Assembly (NCBI RefSeq): GCF_017654505.1
Contig: NC_054548.1
Coordinates: 25,941,969-26,005,968, forward strand
Reading direction: 5' to 3'
Origin: Polyodon spathula
Lineage: Eukaryota > Chordata > Actinopteri > Acipenseriformes > Polyodontidae
Length of the DNA: 64,000 nucleotides
Below are positions 46,400 to 59,949 of this stretch, piece by piece (position 1 is the stretch's first letter; each line of letters opens with the position of its first letter). The translations under genes were made by a program, and so were the position numbers. The notes below the pieces were generated by a model. That model worked only from the letters and a program-made list of their open reading frames with translations. It did not search any database and was not told where the DNA came from.

Positions 46400-47900
46400 C
46401 ATTACATGAAAGTCGATGTTGAACTTTGAACTCGGCTCTCGCCAAGATAAGCACCAACTAAGACATAACTTTGCAGTAAACTAATGTGATCCATCTGCAT
46501 CTCCATCCATTTGCGTTGTTTTCCATCTGATGATGTAGATATCCTTCTGTCTGGTGTTGATTGCTGAAGTGTAATGCTGGCTGCAGGGATCGGCTCATTT
46601 TGCCTCCCCAGCGCATCACCACAAACAACGGCTGTGATGCTGGCTCCGGGGATCAACCCAGTGCAGTCTCCCCAGCGCATCAGCATGACAACTGTCTGGA
46701 TTGATATAAGTAGGGTACATCTCTGGGGTCTTCAAGTGGGCATTTTCCATCCTGAGTGTTTTGTTGACTAGCCCACGACACCTCAAGAGGGCTCAACAGT
46801 GATTCTGGAGTCCCAGCATCACCCCCCTCCATCCCCCACTCAGCTCAGCCCAGCTTGCTTACCCATAAATCAGCGTTGCTTTCTTTCTATTGTGCTCGAG
46901 ATCCCCATCCAGAATCTTTCCGTCTCAACCACAGCCAGTTGTTGCTCCTTTCTGCTGCTTCAGATAAGTTCTTCACTGTGCAACGCAACTCTTGACCACT
47001 GAACCCGACGTCTCTGAGAAACCAGGTTGTAGAGTGTGCCACAAATACTAGACAACCCACCTCCACTGGGTAAACATGGACTCTCCACCCTCACTGTTCC
47101 ATTTCAGCAGCTAGTTGAGCATACTGAAATTTCTTCCTCTCATATGCCTCATCCACAGCATCCTCCAATGGCACTGTTAACTCTACCAGATGAACAAGGC
47201 GTGATCCAGACCACAGGACAATGTCTAGTTGAAGGTTAGTGGTGGAAACATAAGCCGTTGACCAACATCTGCCTGCATCTTCCAGTCTCTAGCAGCTTCC
47301 AGTTGTCCTGGGCGAGGCTTGGTTTTAATACCTTTTCTTGGTGGTTGCTCTCCTGGACGGAGAAATATTGTCTTTTGTGTGTAATGCTTTGATGGAACTG
47401 GTGGCAACTTATTGGTCAGGTTACGCTTGTCTTCCAATGTCAAACATCGCCTGGTCATGGCACCAAGTAAACCGTCCTTGGCTAAGACCCACCTTACATC
47501 TTGTCACAATGTGCCTTAATGTTGCAGGTGATGAAAACAAAGGACATGAGGGATCCTCACCCACCTAGAGGTTTAGGTTCTGTGGTGAAGGGAGAACATC
47601 ATATGCTGATCTGATGAGGAAACTGATCCTGCTCTGTTCCTTTGTCCACAGGTCTTGTGTTGTTCCACACTTTCCCATCTCATCCATTCTTCCTGCTTGT
47701 CCTGGGAAATGGCCTTTACACACCTGATCCTTTCCTCTTGCTTTTGCACCTCATTGATTACCAGCTTCCTCTATTGAGCTGGGGTTGCCTTGTGCCATGT
47801 AGGAGGAGCTGAACTGAGACCAAAAACTCCTTTTCCATGCTGAACTTGCCTAATTGGTTAATTTGCCCAATAACCGATTAGTGCAGGCTACTGTTGTAGT
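46400..47900 (-). pseudogene. decayed LINE-like polyprotein C-terminal region
   Basis: Minus-strand frames show RQVQHGKGVFGLSSAPPTW and EERIRCVKAISQDKQEEWMRW (about 47,700-47,840), LEDKRNLTNKLPPVPSKHYT and RDWKMQADVGQRLMFPP (47,225-47,458). DIVLWSGSRLVHLVELTVPL (about 47,190) and LSEAAERSNNWLWLRRKDSG (about 46,900) follow. The order resembles the C-terminal part of RT-bearing ORFs I recall from aquatic animals. The spacing of D-IV and ELTVP would suit a PD-(D/E)XK nuclease, but that is inference. Stops and frame changes are frequent. No RT core was found upstream. Confidence 0.45.
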
Positions 47901-49195
47901 CATTGTTGTCATGTCATCCATGTATGTTTGAATTGGTGGTAGTTGCATTCGAGAAGCCAAGAAATCAAAATGTAAATAGATGTGGAAAAGAAGAATGATT
48001 TCATTTCAGTTATTAATCCATTTACAGCGATTGTATTATCGAGCAAGAGTTCTGAGGATTATGTGTACTTTAATTGTTTTTATACTTTTTTAAATCATCA
48101 CCATCATCATCATCATCATATATTTTAAGGATTCAGGGAATTGTATATAAAAAGAAAAACACATTTTATGCACTGCAATGAATTTGAATATTGTTCTCTC
48201 TTAGGACCATGCGCAAGTTGGAGCTGTGATTTATGGTGCTGTCAAAATCTTCAGTGTCATAGAAGAAACAATGCCAAGCAAAAACATCTCTCTAAGAAAC
48301 CAGGGTCATTTAAAACTGGTAGGCAGGCTTGTTGGGAGCTCACTAACATCTTATCTTTTTATGCTTTACTTTTGCTATCATCAAGTTTCTTTATTTTTGT
48401 TCACTTCGAGGTCTGTTACCAGGTGCTTTCGAGAGTTTGGTGCTATTGGTGCTCTGCCTGGTACCAGAGGCATCTGTCATAACAGCTACTTGATTTAGGG
48501 GGTGATTTGATCAGCTATGAGACATTTTTATTTTCAAATAGAATGCCTCCTAATAATTTTTTTATCTGGACTGATCTTTTGCATTTAATGGCATCCCTTT
48601 AAAACATGTTTGTAAGGAAACTGTAACGAGGTAGCAATATTGAACTTCTGTTCATGCAATTGGTGGACATTCCTTCAATACAATACAACCAGCAAGCATT
48701 AAATGTTCTTTAAAACAGCATCAACAACTGAGAGCCGTTGCCTTTCATCTAATACTGTGCACTATTGTTTTTTCTTTATAGTTTCGGGGTTTATCAATTG
48801 AAACAGATCTGCTGTGTTCAATAGGCTGGGTTTAAGGTTATTGTATTGTAATCACTGGCAAGCTTGACTTTAAATCAGAGTGTCAGAACTGAGATGCTCC
48901 TTCAGTGTTCACAGACATGCACCGCGTCACAGTCTTCAAAACCAGACACAGTATGTTTCTCATGAGAATCTCAACTATCACGTTGGCCAAAGTACCAAAC
49001 AACATGCTGTTGTTCTACTGGGACCTCCTTCAGTTATATTATTGATAACTGCAGGGCCCACCTCCTCATCTTGTTCCTATTGTCTCATTGCACTGTGTAC
49101 CATGCAGTGAGGCATTTCGGACAGAATGCAGTTCAGCACACAGTGTTTCCCAATTTAAGGAATGTAGTGAGTTTAATTGTAACCATAATCAAACA
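47901..49195. other. unassigned DNA
   Basis: A short (ATC)n run lies near 48,100. No coding sequence is supported; the longest frames are about 110 codons without recognisable features. Confidence 0.4.
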
Positions 49196-49790
49196 CAAAT
49201 ACACTGCTCCTCTCAATATACACTGCTCCTCTCAATATACACTGCTACCCTCAATATACACTGCTCCTCTCAATATACACTGCTCCTCTCAATATACACT
49301 GCTCTCTGCCCCCCTCAATATACACAGCTCCCCTCAATATACACTGCTCTCTGCCCCCCTCAATATATACTTCTCCCTGCCCCCTCAATATATACTGCTC
49401 CCTGCCACCCTCATTATATATACTGTTCCCCTCAATATACATTGCTCCCTGCTCCCCTCAATATAGACTGCTCCCTGCCCCCTCAATATACACTGGTCCC
49501 CTTAATATATACTGCTCACCTCAATGTACACTGTTCCCCTCAATATACACTGCTCATCTCAAATTCACTGCTCCTCTCAATATACACTGCACTCCTCAAT
49601 ATACACTGCTCCCTGCTCCCCTCAATGTACACTGCTCCTCTCAATATACAATGCTCCTCTCAATATACACTGCACCCCTCAATATACATTGCTCCCTGCT
49701 CCCCTCAATGTACACTGCTCCTCTCAATATACACTGCTCCCCTCAACATATACCGCTCCTCTCAATATACACTGCTCCCCTTAATATTTC
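49196..49790. repeat. 19-bp minisatellite, about 30 units
   Basis: The unit CTCAATATACACTGCTCCT repeats with variants, some with CTGCC or CTCCCTG additions. As 19 is not a multiple of three, all plus frames cycle through the same amino-acid triplet series. The unit has no stop in most phases, producing frames of up to 252 codons (NIHCSSQYTLLPSIYTAP-like) that are artefacts. Confidence 0.92.
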
Positions 49791-52177
49791 ACAATTCAGT
49801 TACTGTGGGCAATGTTTTCAGTGCATTGCAAAAGTGCTACATTTGACTGCATAAGGGCCATTCACTTACTCACTGTTTTCAAAATTACAAGATTTATTGA
49901 TGTGCAAGTCAGATGGCGAGATAAAGAGAAAGCACTGTATAGTGGGTCTATATATGGGTCTAGCCCATTTGCTTACCTTACAGAACACAATAAGCACTGG
50001 TAACTCTTATTCAAGCAAAACCAATAAAACAGAGTCAATAAAACACATCTTTGCTGTGAGAGACCAGAAGCTTTAACTACTGACTGATTTGCTAATAATT
50101 AGGATGCTGCTTAGTGGTGTGCATAGACATGAATGATTGAAACGTTATGTTCTTCATGTTGACTCGCATGGCTCTGCTGCTCAAAAGACTGGAAAAAAGA
50201 TGCAGTACATCCTCCCATCAATTAAATCTCAGGCTGTGATTCTACCTTGTGTCAATCACACAGATAAGTCCTGCAGCTAAATAATGTCAGATCACAGCAA
50301 GCAGCTACCCCGTCTATCCAGTGGAGTATGCAAGATTCATATAGAAAACCAAACCTGTCCACTAGGCTCAGTGGAGATGCTGTTTATGGATAAACAATGC
50401 CAAAGTAGAGCAGCAAAGAGTAAATGGGTTATATAAACTTGCCACAAGCATGTACATTTGTAGTAATTGTGACTGGAAACCTAGCAACCTGTGGGTCTAT
50501 TAGAAACCTTGTCACTTTCACCAGGCCTATCAAATGCCATTTGCTGTTTATAATCACAGCTCCTTAAATAAATGTCAGCACAGCTTTCAATCAGGCCAGC
50601 TCTCCAAGCAGCAATCACTAAATGCAGTACTTGAAACAAAACCAAAATATTTAAAAACTGGTTAGTTCTGCCAAATGCAGATTAGAGAGTCCAAATTCAA
50701 TAAACTCTTTAACTGAAAAAAAAAACAAAAAAACGAACAATTCATCCAGTAAATCTTACCTGACATATGAATGACTTTGATGCCCTATCGTTGTAATGGT
50801 ACCGTATTTGATTTTAAAGCCCATTGTATGGTATGGTACCATATTTTATTTTTTAATGGTATTTATTTCTTAGCAGTTAGGGACACAGTACATTTTGAGA
50901 CTCACGTTTTAACCCATGCTGGGCTAGCCTATTGACTTCACTCCAACAGAAATGTTTTTGAGGCTATACCACCAAATACTTCAGTTTGCATTAATTAATT
51001 AAAGGCTGGTAAAGCTCGATGTACGAAAAAAAAAAAAGATTATCTTGAACATACTATCTGGTATCGGATCTTCTTCTTCAGTTCGGCTTCAGGTCAGGTA
51101 AAGTGAATTTTCTGCATCACAATGGGGTCATTCGCAGACAACCCCAAACCGAACATGAGAAGATTTCATCTTTCTAAAAATTTCAATTGATCCCAAGCCA
51201 ATGGGGTCAAATTTCACCTTGGGATCCTAACATATATTTAATTATCCAGAGTTTTTTAAATAATCTTCAGCACCATCAAGTCTACAGCAGTGCATTGTCA
51301 GCAAAATTAAAGCAAACTGGCTTGCAAAGTGACACATCACTAGATGGCGCTGAATCTTTCTTCTATGAGGACACTTCGGCTGGTGTAGCCAAGGCTACAT
51401 ATAACTAGACTGGAAGAGCTTCTCCTGAAACAAGATGAAAGCCCCTGAGCACCTGCAACGAGAAGCACTCACAATGATGCAAACAAAAGGGAATGGACAG
51501 TGAAATAATACAAAGAAATACAATAACATTCATTTTATTCTCTGAGCAGTTTTTGTAGCTGTATTCTCTTCCGAAGAGGTTTCTAGAATTATTTTCAGTT
51601 TCCTATAATTGCTAAAAATGTTGTCAATTTTTCAGTGTTTAAAAAACATATATTTTAGTTTAATTTGTACATTTATTTCCAAGAAGTTTGATTGCAACTG
51701 TGATTGTAACATGTATAAATTTAAAAATCATGCAACTGTCCTAAATATCTGCAGATTATTGTGCACATTTATTATTCCAGTAACACACCATCTAAGGCTA
51801 ATAAAAACCTTTCAGTTATCATATTAAAAAGAATACTGTAGACTGTGTGTGCAGAAATTAAAACGAAGTACAATTTATATTTAAAAAAATGGCATTTAAT
51901 GCAAATCACAAAATGAACATCAGTGTCAATACAAAGAAAGACTGAGGGAATAAGTCTGTCACACTGAAAGGAAAATGCCACCTTGGTGCGTCTATTGAAG
52001 CTGTGCTCAAAGGTTCACAGATTTAAATGCCACTGATTTCCTGGCTGAGTTTATACCTGTAAAAAATGCAACCAGTTAATTATAATGTCTCTAAAGGTAG
52101 TAACCCTTTAAATGTGTTCAGAATATATTGGAATGGGCTTGGGCAAAACATATAGAGCTTTCAGCAACTTCTGCCAG
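49791..52177. other. unassigned AT-rich DNA
   Basis: No coding or repeat assignment. 50,080-50,620 contains several TAAT-type words and may be conserved non-coding sequence. Confidence 0.35.
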
Positions 52178-52253
52178 GCCGTGCGGTTCCCATGATATAT
52201 ACATGCCTGGGGTGATAATAAGAAGTGGCATATATCATCGGAACCACATGGCC
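52178..52253. repeat. imperfect hairpin, family shared with 53.4 kb
   Basis: The arms GGCCGTGCGGTTCCCATGAT and ATCATCGGAACCACATGGCC are inverted copies with few mismatches around a spacer of about 20 bases. The 53,443-53,476 sequence shares GGTATATACCATGGGAACG with the reversed left arm. Confidence 0.6.
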
Positions 52254-53442
52254 CGAAGTGGTTTATAACGCTTATAACCTGTGGTTTATTGGAAGAAAAA
52301 TAATTAAAACACATTTAAATTAAGACAAAACCAGAAACTTTTAATGTGTATACATCCGTAGTGTAATTTAGTCCCAAATTTAATTCTATTTAATTCATTG
52401 TTCGCTTATTTAAAATAAATTTCACATGTTCGTTAATTGTGAATTTCTGTATCGAAAGTGCTATCTCACTGGAAACTAGAGGAATGAACGCAAACTGTGA
52501 CGATGGACGGAGTTTCAAACGACACTAAGGAAGAGCAGCTGCGATGGAGACTGAAGCCGGATTTTGAAGTGAGTCTGTGAACCCGTTATATGCGAGGAAC
52601 ACATATCTAGTATGTTTTCATCCTTTTGGATTTCAAAATATGTTTTTGTTAGTTGTCGGACACCCTCGCATCCAAATCGTGCTAGATTAAGTTGACGATC
52701 GAACCAGACTTTACGCACCAATCCGACAGTGATGTCAGGGGAGAGTACCTTCGTTTCCCACAGACACTTCAAATCCAGGCTGGTAATTCAGAGGGTGGTG
52801 TCTGGCCTTGTCTTTACCTGCTTTTCTAAGAGTTTTCCTGACTACAGGAATACATTATATCGTTGTCAGCAGAGATGTTGAAACTTCTACTGTTAAAAAT
52901 ATGTATTTAGTCCAGCTCAGCATTATAAAACTTCTTGCACTGGCATAAGATTCCCTTAATGTTGTTGACATTTTTTGGACTTATTTCCATAAAATGAATG
53001 CCCATATTTTTTAAGTACATTATTCAGCCCATGCTGTATTTTTTTTTTTTTTGTGTATTTTTTTTCAGTCTTTGTTTTCTTCTATTTCATTTAGCTGTTC
53101 ATTTAGCACTTATTTTATTTATTTATTTATTTTCAGATGGACTGCTGTCTTCACTCAGAAATTTGGTGTTGTACCAGTTATGTGGAATTTCATCCCCAAA
53201 TATATTAAAGGAAATAGGTCAAATTCCATTCATTTTTGGCTGTGGTTTTGTAACTAATAACAAATAAAATGGCAGTTTGTAATGAATTTAGAATGTAGTG
53301 GAGCATAATGATTTATTCAGTGTGAAGCGGCTCATTAGTATGCAAGCCGTGCTATGCGCTATATATACGCACGGTCATGTGATGTTGTTTAACCAATCAG
53401 AGGTTGTTATTTTTCCAAGCTGTGTTGTTATTTTTCCAAGCC
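52254..53442. other. unassigned DNA with one weak exon-like candidate
   Basis: At 52,503-52,568 an ATG in good context (A at -3, G at +4) opens 22 codons ending exactly at GAA before GTGAGT, a consensus splice donor. No protein family was recognised and no matching second exon was found. The rest is AT-rich. Confidence 0.25.
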
Positions 53443-53476
53443 GGGCATGGTATATACCATGGGAACGTCATGACCC
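53443..53476. repeat. hairpin with 16-bp perfect palindrome
   Basis: CATGGTATATACCATG at 53,446-53,461 is a perfect palindrome inside a sequence related to the hairpin at 52,178. Two copies of TTGTTATTTTTCCAAGC lie just upstream. Confidence 0.6.
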
Positions 53477-56400
53477 GTCGTGGTTTACACCTTACGTATA
53501 TTACCAACCTGTTACTGATAAGACTTGAAAAACATTTTGGGAACATATACTGTATTGCATGTACAGTATATTTATTTACAATGATGCACTTTCATGTGTG
53601 TGGGATGAAGGTAAGTGCAAATTAGAAAGTGTTCTTTCTTTTTTTTAAATAGGGAAAAAGCTTTTTCAGGTTTTACATGTCATGTGTTTCCTACATTACT
53701 TTTGGAAGGAGTCATGAATATGTATTAATGAGAATGATAGGTATACAATTGGAAATCACTTACTGACACTGTATTATACATGAATACCTCTTCCATAAGT
53801 GATGTAGACATGTGGATAAAGCTAAACTGCAGGTTGAAATTAGGAATCAAGAGGTAAGGTTTCACGATGCTACAATATGATTACGGCTGATTTCATCTTC
53901 AATAATGTGTAAAATGAATCAAGAATGCCTTTTTTATTAGGTGGTAAATGCTTGTAAGTATCTCCTACAGTGTTTTTAAAGAAAGCAAAACCAAAACCAT
54001 TACATTTTAGTTGATGTTTAATAAGGTAATATTCATACTGTATGTAGGTGATTTATTACAATAATTTGGTCATCTGTCAGAATATTATTATAACTTTTTT
54101 AACCAGTAAGCAATAAGTCCCATTAATTTACAATTAAACTTTAAATTAAGTACAATTAATTACAACATCTTTTCCCTTTTGTTTTTACTGTTCTTTTGTT
54201 TCCATTGCAGTGGTCCATGTTTTATTTATTTATATGTTTATTTTGTAATATAGCTGACCCATTTTATTTTAGTGGATCACACCAAACAGGGCTATCTTTC
54301 CAATAACACATCTTCAACTCCAAACGACAGCCAAACCCATAGATCATATGCTGTGCCAAATTCTGAAGAAAAAAAATTAAATCCATGAATGTTAATAGCC
54401 CATTAAATATTCGTCATGCTAAGGCATGCTAAGGAAAGAATACAGCAATTATTTGGACAGAAAATATTTCTGAAACCTTATATTTTCACAATCTATGCCT
54501 GTCATTGTCAATAAATGGTTATTCTAATCCGATAAGTAAAAAAAGAAAGAAAGAAGCAGCTAAATCTGTATAGTCAAGCGTGTAAAAACATCCTGTTGCC
54601 CATTTTTCCTGTTGTTAGGTGTCTCCTGGTTGTTAAGGGACAGCAGTGAATGTTGGGAATAAGGGACAGCAGTGAATGTTGACCACTATAATATAATGTT
54701 ACATGAAGCAAAAGAATTGTACAAAAAAAATATTTAAGACAAGCAAAAACTATTCTTAAAATCAAAGATATGGGGGGGTCAAGTTTCAGGTTCTGTTATT
54801 TTGTGTTAAGGTTTAAAGTACGCGAGCATATCTGCACCTTATCTCACTTTAACATTGTACACAAGTGTCGCATCCCTCCCTTAAACATTTTAAGTACGGC
54901 CTCAGGTCGAAGATGCAAGTTTGGTGTGCTTGATATATTTTAACGATCATAAGTTTTGAAACATGCTTTCAGTGTGCCTGAAGGGGGAGGTTTGTGTACT
55001 TGATTTGGTTTCTTGTAGATATTCCCGTTGGAGATTTTTAACAAACACAAATTGGGAGTTTTATTAGTTAAGAATTAAGACTCTGGATTTCCACTTGACC
55101 TACACTATACCATTAATTCTGTACTTCAAATCAAGTTCATCAATTTAACCAATTTTACAATCAACATTCCAGTTAACATAAAACAAAAAAAATTGCTACA
55201 TGACATTTAACATCACAGTAATGAATATTAACTTAAAAGTTGCCTAGACATGTTTTCATATTCCCATAAATAATTTTTTTCTTTATATTTTTAGTATGTT
55301 ACTTTGTTGTAACCAATAAAGTTCATATGCTGTTACAGTGATGGTCCTGACGTCACTATAGGACTTTCCTACTGTTACCAACGTGTCACCTTTGGAGTAC
55401 AGATGTCTGACAAACTAACACATCTTCCTACTTCAATGCCACTAAAACAATGGCATTTCATTCCTCAATACTGATTAATGATAGAAACCCACACTTAATA
55501 TTGCTTGTACCTTGTATTCAACCAACACTCCCTAAGACTGGATTAATCAGTTCCAAATATTACTTCTGACATAACAACCTTATCAGAGTTTTGTCCATAA
55601 TGTTATGGAAACAAACAACAAAATATAATCTTAAAAAATGATAACAAATGACATTTTTTTTATAAGATCACCTGGCTCATTTTAAACATACAAGCGTACA
55701 CATGTAAGAGTATGGAGGATTACACTAAATCCAGGTGGTACTTAATTATCAAACCAAGTGGATGTAAGTGCTACCCCAGCAGCTACAACCTGCTAGATTA
55801 ATGATGCATGAAAAGCAATCTCCAGCTCCTTGTGTACAAAACTCACTGGGGTATCATCAAACTCCAGCATGAAATAACATTTCCTAATCTGTAAAATCTG
55901 CAGGTCGACTAGAAGGTCCTAACCATACACTAAAAACGTTATTTCCACTGACTTATCTCAACATGAGGCTCACTCTTCCATTTCATCTGTCTGTCATCCA
56001 TATTTAGACAACGTCATTAAATTACAGACAGAGGGAGATGCAGCAAGAGAACAGACTCTCCACAGACACATTTGCTAGTCCTCTTGAAGGCAGTCTTAAG
56101 TATGTATCCAGATTAACTGTACATACAGTATTAAAGTGTGCTACAGCTTTACAACGATTGATAGGCAGCAGTAACAAGGTAATACAGTATTGTTTTTGTA
56201 ATCACCACAGTATAGCAAGAGAATGGATGTTCAGCTAATATATGAAACAGAAAAGTTACCTATTCGTTTTTTTTCCAGTAATTTTCCAGAAACATGCTGA
56301 AGTGATTATACTAAATACAGAAGTTAAAAAGAAATAATCAATGTCAGTAACAAAACAGTCAGGCACACTGCAGTTAGGAAAACATGTATGTATTTTAACA

Positions 56401-59400
56401 ATATGAGGACTGAACTACAGTGCAGCTTTAAGTGCTATTTGTTTTTGTTAATCATCATTTATTTGTGAGAACCCTCAGGTAAGAGTGCATCTGGCTGCAA
56501 TAGGACCTTGTGGTGTCTGTTCCAGAGTCCACACAATTACCAGCAAAGCAGGATACAGCAAAGATACAGAACATGGTCATTGGAACATTGCTATTGGCCA
56601 ATTCTAATAGTTTTATTCTAGTTTCCTTTGATACACAATACAATTCGACTGTATGGCAGCTCCATCCTCCATCCGCCACAGTGCGATTTAATTAAAACAC
56701 ACAGTCAGAAGCAGAAGACTTCTGGGCATAAACAGAGCACATTGCTGAATGTGAGATCTTACTCTCTTTAGCATAACAGACCAATTTGCTTTACTTTAAT
56801 AGGTAAGCTAAATGGCTCACAATACATACAGCCTTGCACTGCTGTATATATGACTTTTTCTACTTTAGAATACTGCATGTTGAGTTTCTCTGGAACAATT
56901 TCTGAGGATGTTTTTTTTTTTTTTAACAAAAAAGAAGACTGAAGATAATACATTGTTGTTTCTTTGTTCTTCCAATGCATGGCAACAGTCTGTATTTCAA
57001 TTTTATTACACCATAAAGGCTAACCTGTGTTAACAATTTTTGCTTTTGTCAAAAAAGCTTTACAATCGAAAGCTTTATAAACAATGTATATTTCCATTCT
57101 CTCTCCACTTTCTATTTCATGCTTCTCCTACACCACTATAGATTCTGAGTTAGCCAGCTAGACATAAGTGCTCCTCCAAACATAGGGATATACATTCTGA
57201 ATACATTAATACATGTAACATAGAAGTCTTCTAAAAAGGAGTGAGTGAGAATGCATACACAGTTACATACAGTGAAGATTAAATGGCATGGGATCATGTG
57301 ACACAGTGAATCAGGCAATCAAATTCTAATGAACCCTTCTCCTAACTTTGGAAACTGATACAACAACCTCTGGCATTGTACCTCTCCTGTCAATTAACCC
57401 ATTTTAACAGTGCCTCACTTTTGTTCAAGTGCATCAGTTTCATTTGTGAATGCATAGTTTATGATATATATTAATCACCAGGACCAACATAACCCAAGGG
57501 CTTTGTTCTGCTGTACCAAGGTGACTGAACAAACCATTCCTACAGATTCAGCTCTCAGGGGGTTTTATCTTATAATTGGACATATGGTTCATAGCATACA
57601 AAAATGCAATGCAAGAATAGGCTATGTTATAAAAGATGTGACAATGAGATTAGGTTTGTAATACAAAGACAAGACGATTGCATACTTAACAATAACCATT
57701 ACAGACCTTGACCTGATAGTGAGAAAGGATGTTTCAGAAGGTGTCATGAAAGGCCTGTCTTTTGTACATTAAACATAGCGGAAATAGCAAAGAATGTTTT
57801 TATTATACTAATATAATATTTTAAAATACTTTCTGATTGTGTAGTATGTGAACACAGTAAAGGCTTTAGATAATTTGTTTTGCATCCAGTTTCATATGCG
57901 GATTTTTTCTGGTGGTACAGTGTTGTCTTTCATTTAGTTCAACGATACATGTTTTGTAGGATAGAAACAAAGACTGACTATGGTAGTGAGGTCAAGTGCC
58001 TTAGTATGGGGACAGAGTCTTTCACAATGCCCTTTCACAAGCCTGTGGCCATAAAGGTGCCCATATTTTTCAGAACCGCACATGAAGGTTTTTACGATGT
58101 TATTACAAATCTCAAAGATTATTAAACCAAATCCACTGACCATTAAGAACATGCTAATTTATCTGCAACACCATGCTAGTTACTGTACTGAAAAGCAAGC
58201 AATTTGTCACAGAATTTCGACCTTCAAATTGTTAAAGACCAATTTTCTACTTGAAATGTCTTATATTCATATTTTTTTAGTTGTTTGCTTCCTCCTGCAT
58301 TTTCCATGAAATGTTTCTATTTCTGCTTTGGGTGCAAGTGCTCAGGCAAGCACTGTTAAATGTGTTCTTCCCTTTGAAAGATTTAAAGACAGTATGACAG
58401 AAGGTACTGTTGTGTTCTGAACTAATAGCTGTCCTATTGTCTTAACTACAGAGTTGCTGGGTTGGAAACCCATAGAAAATTAGCTCTAACCATCTGTTAA
58501 AGAACAGCGTAATGGTGAAGGGAGTGCTTATCTTGCAAGGATGCCATTGAGGCAAATAAAGTGGGGCTTCTGCTTTTTGGTGTTTACAAACATCTCTGTT
58601 AAATTGTTCATATTCTGAATTCTGACATGCGTTTCTTTCTGGTAATGCCCCAAATTGCTTTTGTCATACTGTTAGTCATCCTGAGAAACTGAAGTAACAC
58701 CATTGGTGGTACATGAAGAGCGGTATGTTCACTTTGCACTGCCCCTGCCCAGCCCGTTTCCAAATCAACCCTCTCTCCAGTATTCTTTATGTGTTGATAA
58801 GAGAAACAAGACTAGTTTTATTATTTTATTAGGAGTGTTTTATTTCTGTTTACTGATTAAATCATATTCAATAAGGCCTATATTCATTATAGTCAATTTC
58901 AGTTGTCTCCCCCAGCTGATTTTTGTGTTTAATTACTTGTACTGGATAGAGTTAATGGCCCAGCTTCTGTATCCCCTAACTAGGGTGAAAGATTTATACT
59001 TTGAAATTAATCAAAAAAATTAACTGATGACTTGGATAAAAAATGTAAAAATTGGTCTAAGTGATGACATACTGGCCACATATATTTACAGTGCTGCTCA
59101 ATGTTATTACTTTGTGGGTTTATTTTCCATGGAGATGCTGTTAGATTCTACTACACTAAAGTTTAACTTTCTATGCATTATTGATCATATCTCTGCAGAA
59201 CTATTTTTAACATTAACAGTTAACCAGTCCCTCAAAGGCATTGTTTAAGGTTTTTCAGTAACACAAAAATCAGGCTGTTGAATGTGGTTAAATGAAGTGC
59301 TGATAAATGCTGATCTGAAGCCTCAGTCATGATTGCTTCTACACGGTGCAATTAGAATACTGTATGAGAAGTGCACCTGCCCTTTATTCATTAACATTAC

Positions 59401-59915
59401 TGGATTTGCCTCCAAACACCAATTATAATGAGAAAAATGGAATATAAGTGCACATTACTGTAGAGGAGCATGCCTCTGTGCACATACCTTACATCATGCA
59501 TATGATTTGCTATTCATAATGCTTTTTCTAATCTGCTATCCTTTTCTCCCCCTCACATGGTTACTAAAGAAATAATCCCTGACTCTTCCTTGAGCTATGC
59601 AAAGATGTGCTGTTACTGGCTGTTTTAGTTGTCACACTGTATTGGAGCACAGAGAAGGAACATCGCTGATGAGGTTTGACATAACTGACCTTTCAGTTTC
59701 CCTGGACACACTGCAGTTCAGTCAGCTGTATTTAACAAAGGCCACGGAGATGCATAGAAACTGAGGGCACTGTACCTTAATCAATAAACATGGAACTGAT
59801 AGCTTACTGGGTTATTTATGAAGATTAAATGGCATATACTTCTTTATAGTGCCTGTCCCCTGGTTCCCTAGTGATATCTGGGTAAATAAAACAACTGCTC
59901 ATTTATCATCAAAAT

Positions 59916-59949
<34 letters not shown>

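Noticed and set aside
48141..48498. Overlapping frames of about 90-113 codons
   Set aside because: No domain, composition or splice support; they look random.
49088..49846. 252-codon plus-strand frame
   Set aside because: It consists of the 19-bp minisatellite read through in cycling phase and shows no domain.
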